A DNA stretch of 64,000 bases from the NCBI GenBank assembly GCA_903813345.2, contig CAIIXF020000002.1:4008001-4072000 (forward strand), in the 5' to 3' direction. The notes below the pieces were generated by a model, which was not told the origin of the DNA, searched no databases, and was given only the letters and a program-made list of their open reading frames with translations. The stretch is from Owenia fusiformis. Taxonomy: Eukaryota; Annelida; Polychaeta; Sabellida; Oweniidae. Below, piece by piece: positions 37,901-46,108 of this stretch. Made by a program: the position numbers and the translations under genes. Each line of letters begins with the position of its first letter. Within the stretch, counting starts at the first letter, position 1.

Positions 37901-38101
37901 TCAAATTTTTGCTTTTAGGTATCATTTTTTCTTATTTTGTTACTAATATACTCTTCAATCTTCATCTCTTTTAGGTTTGCGGGCAAATGATTTCTATAAG
38001 ACTTTCCATTTTGTATTCATCCAGCCATATATTAACATGTATTTCTTGTATATTAACATGTATTTCTTGTATATTAACATGTATTTCTTGTATATTTCCA
38101 G
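34960..38101 (+). other. Intron between exon 1b and exon 2
   Basis: 3.1 kb. Begins GTAATG and ends TATATTTCCAG. Three copies of 'tatattaacatgtatttcttg' (21 bp, 38028-38090) abut the acceptor. A frame at 36242-36463 and a locally less AT-rich part at 36570-36850 have no recognisable product. A second acceptor-like CTCTTTTAG at 37966-37974 is out of phase with exon 1. Confidence 0.6.
38028..38098 (+). repeat. 21-bp triplication abutting the exon 2 splice acceptor
   Basis: 'tatattaacatgtatttcttg' occurs three times, and the fourth start merges into TATATTTCCAG. The repeat supplies the pyrimidine-containing tract in front of exon 2. An open frame starting at 37977 reads through it but belongs to the intron. 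Confidence 0.85.
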
Positions 38102-38309
38102 GGACTCTATAATGGATGGGAACAGCAGCTCGTACAGTTCATTCAGCGATATCTCCCCGCCATGCATAAAGCATCAAAGTCGTATCAATAGCACCGTTTA
38201 TCTTGATACAGACACATCCCCAAGTGTTAACAATACCAATCTCTCTGACTCAGTATTTATTGATGAAAAACCAGTCCAACAGCTCTATATTGATACTAAG
38301 CTTGAAATG
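38102..38309 (+). CDS. Exon 2 of the unknown Ser-rich protein
   Basis: Flanked by TTTCCAG and GTGAGT, both strong sites. 208 nt: it starts as the third base of an Arg codon (AG from exon 1a or 1b plus G) and ends in phase 0 after KLEM. The peptide begins DSIMDGNSSSYSSFSDISPP and is Ser/Asp/Asn-rich with no domain. The frame continues beyond the donor for 29 codons before a stop, so the exon end is set by the splice site. It has no counterpart upstream of the duplicated terminal exon. Confidence 0.8.
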
Positions 38310-39035
38310 GTGAGTGTTTTTTCTATTTCTTACTTAAATTATAATGCTATATTAATTCTTATGTATGATTGGAAATCTCTTATGATGGGTAAATAAAGAA
38401 ATACAATACAATATGGCCAAATATTCAATTTCACAAGTTAGATGTTTTATATTACAATGTCAGGTGAATTACAGGTGTAATTTTTGATTAAAATAAAACA
38501 ATTTGTTTTTATGTCAATGGTACTAATTGGCAGACATGTTTAATATCTGGGCTGTCATACTTTTCTGGAGAGTTTTAAAAATATCTAGAAATTGGGAATT
38601 ACCTGATAGGAAATGTGTATTGGTTCTATTTGTAAATCTAATATTATTCCTCAATATTTATAAATAATAAATAAATCAAACATTTGCTTAATTTTCTAAT
38701 CTGCAAAGTTTCTGTTACTTTAGTTATAGAGTTTAAGAGATTTCAGATTTCTTAGGAAAACAATAGTGCTTCAGATTTGTTTAAAACTTTCCTTTTGTTT
38801 TATTTAACATGGGGATTAAATAATATTAATATTTCACCATATATGACACCTGTCTCTATTACACATGGCAAAATTTTCCTCAGTTTGGTCAACAGTTTTA
38901 AAATTAGCTTAAGCTTAGGTATATAATAAAATATTTAATAGTAAGACACCATTCTGAAATTAAACACCATACTGTTCACATCTATCTACAAACATGAAAT
39001 TATTCAAGAAATTAAAAGTGAATTCTGCTTTACAG
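38310..39035 (+). other. Intron 2, partly duplicated at 45.7-46.1 kb
   Basis: From about 38600 on it aligns with 45690-46108, with many substitutions and indels. The last 75 bp are notable: a TATA-like GTATATAATAAAAT (38919-38932), then a 30-bp block before the ATG at 38994 that is nearly identical in the two copies. The intron ends CTGCTTTACAG. Confidence 0.6.
38919..38932 (+). promoter_or_regulatory. Possible internal TATA-like element, conserved in copy 2
   Basis: GTATATAATAAAAT here corresponds to GTATATGATAAAAT in the duplicate (about 46033-46046). In both it lies about 65-75 nt before an ATG that opens the frame into the terminal exon. A function as internal promoter is inference. Confidence 0.25.
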
Positions 39036-41912
39036 ATTAAGATCTTCAAGGACCATATGGCGCTCAAGGCAGAGTTAGAAGATGCTAAGACTAAGGCAGA
39101 GCAACTTATAGACTCTCGGGATCTATCAACAGCACTCTCGGAGATTCCCACTATGGCCTCACAATGGGAACTATCCAGTGACCAGAAATATGGCGATTCT
39201 ACATATGGACAATCGACACTCAGTATCGACCAACAAAGCTATGGAAGTTATTACATCGATAGTCAGAACCCAGCCAGTTATCGTCCAAATTCGACAGAAA
39301 TAGGCGGTCCCGTGCCAACATTGATTGTGACAAGTGCGACAGATGATAGCCAATCAAGTTGCAGCCTTTCAACATCGGATATCAGTCGATCAAGCTCTAT
39401 ATCTAGCGATGTCGGTGATTATCGTAAGGAATCTACAAACCTGACAGAGAACACTCTTCAAACTGGAGGTGAAGATCTTTACAACAAACTATGTGAAAAT
39501 GTTGGAACAATCAAAGCTACAAATAAATCCCATAATACTGCTGATGTAAGCAGACGGAATACAACCACCAGAGCCATCTATAAAGACATGAATCAAACAA
39601 ACATGTCTGGCAATGTGCAATGTTGTGTTATGCCTCCCAAACTTCGTCAATCTTTAAAGACAACCAGTGACAACTATAAACTATCAAATGCTCCAAAGAA
39701 AGCATGCAGTGAACCAAAGCTCAATAATTTCCACACGCTTAAGGACGATCTTGTGCAGTTCCACTCTGAACAAAATATTCATAAACTTAAACACAGAGAC
39801 TCTAAACGTAGTTCAAAGCGCCAGAAGAAACGACTCAGCTCCATCAAAGAATGTGATAATGACATTCCAGAATGTTACGATCTTGAGAAGGAGTTCCCCA
39901 GCCCCAGAATTCCTACTCTGGAGCAGACAATCCAACATGGCTGCCTTCCAAACATCATGCGAAGAAAATCCCGTTCACAGTCTCAGAAACAGAAGTCAAC
40001 AAAGTCTCAAACCACTACATCGGAGATGCCCCCTCCAGTTTTGCCTCCCCGTGTCGCAAGAGGGGTCAGAGCAAATCCCATAGTGTCGCAGTCTAGTTCT
40101 AGTCGCTCATCAACTGAATCTGTATTACCCCGTACCTCAACCAAAAAGCACCTGACCTCAGACCTACCCCGTACCTCCACAAAAGTGAGATTAATCTACA
40201 AAACTGAAAGTGACATTGAAACAAACGCTGGTGCTCAAGCTATGAGGCGAACATCAGGAAAATCTGACCTTCAAACTGCCAACACACATTCAACATCAAC
40301 ATCATCTGTTACTGGTAAACCACCATTGCCACCTCGATCTTCATCATCGAAATCTCGCAAGGGATCTACTTCATCAACCCAGAGTGAATGCTTATCAACT
40401 ACAGCATTTGAACTTCGTCGCACCTACGAGCAGCGACAGAGCACAGGAAGGACCCCCACTAAGCTTCCATTCCGACCCTCAAGTGACGGAGACAGTTACT
40501 CCAGTTCCAGCTCAGATGTAGATACAGACAGTGTATCAGTATGGACAATATATGAATCTGAAGTCAATGATTTTGATGATGTGTTCCAGGAGCCCTCAAA
40601 CTCTGAGTCTCAGAGACCCCTTAGCAGCAACGCAGATGAAAGTGACTTAACCATCAGTGAATTATCAAGCATTGCCAAATACCCCAAGCATAATGAGTGT
40701 GTTGATCATGCCCTGCATGAAGCTTTGGGTGAACCATGCTCCATGTTTCTCCAGGACAGACCCCTTAGTCCCACCACAAGTCATATCAGCAGTAAACCAG
40801 ACTCTAGTAAGAGGTATTATTCATCAGACAGTGACCTTGATCTCACATCAGTAAGTTCGGACATTGAAAATTTCTCAATTAGCCCAGTGTCCATGTCTTC
40901 ATGTACAAGCAGCCAATGTGACGTCTGCTCCAAACAGCCATGTACCCATAATGCACCTCCCCAACACTTAAGATATGCAGTCTGTAAGATCGCCAACCCT
41001 CATCAACCAATTGAAGACATTGATTGCTCAATGAATGCAACATGCGCATCAATCCCTGATATGGGAGAAGTTGGCACGCCATCTATCTACCATGACACGC
41101 AAGATTATAACCATGTCATACCAGATGACCTTTCTGGAACATGGAACAGCGAGAGTGACGATAGTTCTCTACACGAGTCCGACATCTACTCAGATGACTC
41201 AACTGGGTACCCTATTGTTCCCCTCCATACCCCAGCAACTACCGCAACCCCCCACAATCTCACTGTTAAATCAACCCCAAGGATGAAAAATAAGGCTCGC
41301 CCCAACCCCAAGCGTCTCCAATATGAAGAAATCGCTCCATTGTTAGCTGATGGCCAGAACTCCATGCATTCCCGTCACCGTGGTCTCCCACCAGTTGGCT
41401 GTGAGTCAGCCGATCTCAACAAACTCAAGGATGAATATGATTCAGGAATTAGTACACAGAGCTCAATCGACTGCCAGGGGAAAGTTAAACAGCCTAAGAT
41501 TGTGAACAATAATACAATCCACACCTTTAACCAATCATATGGTGCTACAACAATGAACAATCGTAACCACAGAGTGACCAATCACAGCCAGGCGTCAAAT
41601 GCTTATAACAACCAATACAATCACTACAACACCCAACAGGGTCAGCAATCGGACAATTACGCTGAAAATATGTACGGACAATGTGCACCCGCTCCTAGTC
41701 TCGCATCCCAGAATTCAACCAGTTCTTGTTATTCACAGAGTTCTCGGCAATATCTTCAATCACGTCAAGGCCCAAGTGGTTGCGACTCAGTTCAGAGTGA
41801 GGCTGCGGCTAAAGATCGCAAACGAGAACTTAAACGTAGACTGAAAAAATTCAGCAAGCAATACAAAATGACAGATGGAAGTAATACTTTCCAGCATCTT
41901 GGTCATTGCTAA
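39036..41912 (+). CDS. Terminal coding exon of the unknown Ser-rich protein
   Basis: 958 codons plus TAA, entered in phase 0 after CTTTACAG. The frame is open 42 nt further upstream to an ATG at 38994, a possible alternative start. In order: a short helical/coiled-coil stretch (IKIFKDHMALKAELEDA); long Ser/Thr/Asn-rich disordered sequence; RRKSRSQSQ; PVLPPR (about 40034-40051) and PPLPPR (about 40320-40339), both PxxPxR class II SH3 ligands, separated by a doubled LPRTSTK; VSVWTIYESEVNDFDDVF; CDVCSKQPC (40917-40943); NATCASIPDMGEVGTPSIYH; and a basic tail RKRELKRRLKKFSKQYK near the C terminus. No enzyme domain, signal peptide or membrane span. An adaptor or scaffold role is a guess from the SH3 ligands only. 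AATAAA signals follow at 42048, 42119 and 42549. Confidence 0.85.
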   Translation: MKIFKDHMALKAELEDAKTKAEQLIDSRDLSTALSEIPTMASQWELSSDQKYGDSTYGQSTLSIDQQSYGSYYIDSQNPASYRPNSTEIGGPVPTLIVTSATDDSQSSCSLSTSDISRSSSISSDVGDYRKESTNLTENTLQTGGEDLYNKLCENVGTIKATNKSHNTADVSRRNTTTRAIYKDMNQTNMSGNVQCCVMPPKLRQSLKTTSDNYKLSNAPKKACSEPKLNNFHTLKDDLVQFHSEQNIHKLKHRDSKRSSKRQKKRLSSIKECDNDIPECYDLEKEFPSPRIPTLEQTIQHGCLPNIMRRKSRSQSQKQKSTKSQTTTSEMPPPVLPPRVARGVRANPIVSQSSSSRSSTESVLPRTSTKKHLTSDLPRTSTKVRLIYKTESDIETNAGAQAMRRTSGKSDLQTANTHSTSTSSVTGKPPLPPRSSSSKSRKGSTSSTQSECLSTTAFELRRTYEQRQSTGRTPTKLPFRPSSDGDSYSSSSSDVDTDSVSVWTIYESEVNDFDDVFQEPSNSESQRPLSSNADESDLTISELSSIAKYPKHNECVDHALHEALGEPCSMFLQDRPLSPTTSHISSKPDSSKRYYSSDSDLDLTSVSSDIENFSISPVSMSSCTSSQCDVCSKQPCTHNAPPQHLRYAVCKIANPHQPIEDIDCSMNATCASIPDMGEVGTPSIYHDTQDYNHVIPDDLSGTWNSESDDSSLHESDIYSDDSTGYPIVPLHTPATTATPHNLTVKSTPRMKNKARPNPKRLQYEEIAPLLADGQNSMHSRHRGLPPVGCESADLNKLKDEYDSGISTQSSIDCQGKVKQPKIVNNNTIHTFNQSYGATTMNNRNHRVTNHSQASNAYNNQYNHYNTQQGQQSDNYAENMYGQCAPAPSLASQNSTSSCYSQSSRQYLQSRQGPSGCDSVQSEAAAKDRKRELKRRLKKFSKQYKMTDGSNTFQHLGHC

Positions 41913-43118
41913 TAACTGTGTATCACAGAAAACTATTTAGCGTTACAAATTACTGTGCTTGTTACAGATTGTTGTTACAGAATACTTTTTGTGTCAGCCA
42001 GACTTAAATAACTGAAACCAAATATATTTTTGAATAGTCGGAACAACAATAAACCAAGTACTTTCCTGGATGTTATCAAATTATAGTTCACCTTTATGCT
42101 CAATCATTATGTACTTTAAATAAAACTATTTTTGATTTTAAAGATTTAACATCAAAAGGTCAAATCAAAATGACACACTTCCTGACACTATTTTAAATAG
42201 TTGATTACTGATCATGTATTTTGATTACAAAATATGGCTATATTTTTGTGTGTAGTTCTATGATCAAGTCAAAAGCCATTTAGAGCGTAGCGTATAGTGA
42301 AATTAAAGGTCACATGTAAGGTACATGTATATGTAATTTAACCAACATATAGCTTGTAATATTTATGATCATAATAATTTAAAATCAAAATGAAGAATGA
42401 CAATCAAGTAATTATAAAAATTGAGGCAAACAAATCAAAAATATGGTTAATTAGATTATGATTACAGTTTTATGTAATTAAAAAGTAATTAGAGAGTAAT
42501 TTGAATATGTGTAATTTGCATAAATATATATGCCAAACATAATTTGTAAATAAACCAATGCCAAAATTGTGATTACTATAGAAACATTTTTTGTGTGTAT
42601 GTATATGTTGTCATGGTTTCCAAATTAAAATTCAAAACATCACATTCACATTTGTAGTTTTATTTTTATTGTAAAAACGTAAAATATTTGGAGAAAAATT
42701 ATTGGAAACATATAAAGCATTCGCATACATCAAAATAGATTAATTAGATTATATATAGCAAATAGTATAATAGTATGGGATGGTAGGCAAGCAATATTGA
42801 TGTCACATTGACTGAAAATATATGAAGGAAACAAATATATTCATGTACATAGTGTATATAATGTAAATAACAAACACACAAAAAGCAATAAACAAAACAC
42901 AGTTTATATATATATATTTAAATATCTATTTTGTCTATTATTTGTTTAAAGATATATATAAATTATGATGAAAGCATTATTACCCCCCCCCCCCAGGCTC
43001 TCATTTCAAAACTGCAATATTGTTATAAAAACATCAATTTCTATCACCCATTAAATAATTCCATTCCTGTTTGTCAAAAAACTACATCAAAAATATAATG
43101 GTCTCCCCAGAATTGGAA
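41913..43118 (+). other. 3' UTR and downstream flank
   Basis: AATAAA occurs at 42048-42053, 42119-42124 and 42549-42554; any could end the mRNA. The part at 42850-42955 matches 48690-48785 behind copy 2, so the duplication extended past the gene end. C-run at about 42984. Confidence 0.5.
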
Positions 43119-43540
43119 CCTGCACCCAGTTGAAAGTAGCCAGTACCCAGTTGAAAGTAATCTGTACCCAGTTGAGAATAATCTGTACCCAATTGAAAGT
43201 AACCCGTACTCAGTTGAAAGTAACCTGAACACAGTTAAAAGTATCCTGCACCCAGTTGAAAGTGACCTGCACCCAGTTGAAAGTGACCTGCACCCAGTTG
43301 TAAGTGACCTGCACCCAGTTTAAAGTATCCTGCACCCAGCTGAAAGTATCCTGCACCCAGTTGAAAGTGACCTGCACCCAGTTGAAAGTGACCTGCACCC
43401 AGTTGAAAGTGACCTGCACCCAGTTGAAAGTAACCTGTACCCAGTTGAAAGTAACCTGAACGCAGTTAAAAGTATCCTGCACCCCGGTGAAAGTTACTTG
43501 CACCCGATTGAAAGTTTAGAACTTGTACTGCACCCAGTTT
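43119..43540. repeat. 21-bp tandem array, ~20 units
   Basis: Unit 'cacccagttgaaagtgacctg' with variants (taacc, tatcc, gtaccc). As 21 is a multiple of 3, the minus strand shows an open frame of VQVTFNW heptapeptides; this follows from the unit length and is not taken as a gene. It lies between two blocks (42.85-42.95 and 43.70-43.80 kb) that are both present behind copy 2, where the array is absent. Confidence 0.95.
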
Positions 43541-44170
43541 AAATTCCATTGGCACTGTTCAGTTAATTCAAATGAGGTCAAGAAATGAACTATTTCAGTG
43601 ATTTAAAAAAAACTGGTCATCTTTTAAATTTTTACATGGCCATAAATACAAGAAAAACGAAAACCATTAAAATGAACAAAATTAGTTACTTTACTAACTT
43701 TTGAAAGATGGCAGCACATTCTTACATGCTAAATTGAAAATATGACAGTTTTGCTTTAGAATAGATGGCAGCAGTTTTCAGAATTCAAATTGTTATGGTT
43801 TGGCCTTTCCCCTCATTTTAACCAAATTTACATGTTGACTTGTGTTTTACTTAAATATTAATGTCATGTCATTAAAATGTCACCAGCTGCCACTACAGAT
43901 GCTAAACGCCAATAAAAAATAGATAACAGCAACGCTTGCAGCAAATCCTATGAAACAGCCATAGCTGCCAATTTTGCAAAATCCTTCCACTATACTTTAT
44001 CAGTACAGCAAAAATCGTATAATAACACACAAAAAATGGCCACCATTTTCAAAATCGTCACTCACTAGCCATATTGTCATAAGACAGTGTTCTCTGCTTA
44101 TGAGTATTCACATGTCAAATAGAGACAAAATTGTTCCATCACTTTTTGAGTTATAGTAAAAGATGTAAAA
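43541..44170. other. Downstream flank, end of duplicated unit
   Basis: 43700-43790 ('gaaagatggcagcacattct', 'atgacagttttgctttaga', 'atagatggcagca') matches 48855-48935. 43866-43915 weakly resembles a dispersed repeat seen at 51556 and 60955. No gene. Confidence 0.45.
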
Positions 44171-44187
44171 ACACAAATGTGTACAAA

Positions 44188-45349
44188 ATGTCCCCACCAA
44201 TGGGTGATCCTGTCAAATGGTTATCCTGAAAATGAGTAGACAAGACATTACCGACACAATTTGAGGACGGGAAATCCAAATGGCCACCTTAAATTTTAAT
44301 CAGAATGCCATAAAATTAGTCAGTTCTAGATTTTCATACTATGAACCACCCCAGAAAATTTGAAATTGATCCGTCAAACAGTTAACCAGAAAACGGGTAA
44401 ACAAGACTTTACAGACAAGATTTAAGGATGGAAAATCCAAAATGGCTGCCTTGAAATTTACCCAAAATGCCAAAAAACTAATCAGATCTAAATTTTCATA
44501 CTAAAAATCATCCCTGAAAATTTGAAATTGATCTACCAAACGGTTCACCTGAAAACGTGTAGACAAGACTTTACTGACAAGATTTTAGGACGGAAAATCC
44601 AAAATGGCCGCCTTGACATTTACCCAGAATGCCAAAAAACTAATCAGATCTAGATTTTTGTACTAAGAATCATCCCTGAAAATTTTAAATTTTAAAATGG
44701 TTAAAAGAACCCAACAGTTCACCTGAAAACGTGTAGAGAAGACTTTACAAACAAGATTTTAGGACGAAAAAATGCAAAATGGCCGACAATAAAAAAAAAT
44801 GATAATGAGTTTTTGCTGATTTCTTTTTACAAAATTATCACATATAACTACCATTAACAATAACATAGGCTTTTACAACAAAGTACACCTGAAAGTATTT
44901 ATAAAGCTACAAAATAGTTAAAGTATGAAAACTCAAAAACACCATTCAATATGATACAAAGTATTATCGCGCGCTAACTTTTCTTAAGACATTAAAAATG
45001 GCTGCCATGACTGAGCTAACAGGTCCAAAACCTAATCAGATGTAGAATGAAGTGAGCTGAACAAGATGTTAAAGTTTGAAAAGCAACTGTGAAGCCGTTT
45101 TCCTTAAAGTTTGCGGACAAGGATTTTAGCATTTTACTTCAAAATGGCCGACAGAAAGTAGGTATCGAATTTTCATCCACATCTGTATGCACCGATAAGT
45201 TATCCCTGAAAATTTGAAGGTGATATCTGTAGCGGTTTTGGAGAAAACTGCCGGACGTACGGACAGACGGATGGACAGACAGACAGACAGACAGACAGAC
45301 GGACGCGCCTAGGCTGACAATATGGCCCCACACTATGTGGTGGGGACAT
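44188..45349. mobile_element. Non-autonomous element with TGTCCCCACCA inverted ends, copy 2
   Basis: Same ends (ATGTCCCCACCA / TGGTGGGGACAT), same internal order and same microsatellite as copy 1 at 5723-7369. It has only about 4 of the 160-bp units, hence about 1.16 kb. The last 22 bp (CACACTATGTGGTGGGGACATA) are present twice in a row (to 45372). It lies at the junction between the two halves of the gene duplication. Confidence 0.8.
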
Positions 45350-45374
45350 AACACACTATGTGGTGGGGACATAA

Positions 45375-45464
45375 TAAAACTGCATGATTTTGAAATAATT
45401 TTGGGCCAGGGGGGGGGGGGTTCGCTCGAACCCATCAAACTCCCCCCCCCTGGCTACGGGCCTG
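45375..45464. mobile_element. MITE, CAGGCCCG-end family, right half only
   Basis: Carries 'aaaactgcatgattttgaaa', the G-run, GGTTCGCTCGAACCCATC and CCTGGCTACGGGCCTG. The left half is missing; the break coincides with the doubled tail of the preceding element. Confidence 0.75.
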
Positions 45465-46108
45465 CAATACTAACACTCAGATATAAAAATTCAAGAAAGA
45501 GCTTTTGGAATTTGACCATAAAAAACAACACAGTAATCAATGCCCAGGCACAGGTGCTATGTAGAAGTACATGAATCAAGACTCCTGTGGCTCTAGAATT
45601 TTTCTAAACTCTATAATTTTTCTAAACAAAAGCAATTATGCAAAATCGCTTAACCAATCTTGCATCTAACCAAATATATAGAATTTATGAATTATGTGAA
45701 AGGAAATATACATTGGTTCTATTCACCTGTATATAGATATGTATAGCATATTTGTAATAATATTCTTCATCAATATTTGTTAGAATAGAATAAATGAAAC
45801 ATATGCTCAAAACTGTGAACATTCTGTTGATTTACCTAATTATCTGTAAAGATTAAAATATTTCAAAGCACCTTAGAAAACATTCAGATTAAAATTTTCC
45901 ATTTGTTTGGCTTAACATGGGGATTAAATATTATTTAATTCAATATATTCATATATATGATACCGATCTCTTTAAACATAGAGCAACATTTCCTCAGTTT
46001 GGGTAACAGTTTAAAATTAGCTTATTAGTACATGTATATGATAAAATTTTTAATAGCAAGGCACTACTTGGAATTCTGATACCATACTGTTCACATCTAT
46101 CTACAAAG
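45465..46108 (+). other. Duplicated intron 2 segment upstream of copy 2
   Basis: From about 45690 it aligns with 38600-38993 ('aacatggggattaaata', 'tttcctcagtttgg', 'cagttt.aaaattagctta'). The 30 bp before the ATG at 46109 are almost identical between copies. No counterpart of exon 2 or exon 1 is found here. Confidence 0.65.

Noticed and set aside
37977-38101. Open frame extending exon 2 upstream across the 21-bp repeats
   Set aside because: The first codon is TTG, the acceptor at 37974 is out of phase with exon 1, and the TTTCCAG at 38101 fits both first exons exactly.
43210-43503. Minus-strand heptapeptide-repeat frame (VQVTFNW)
   Set aside because: Unit length of 21 bp keeps any stop-free frame open; no start context, flanking exon or homologue.
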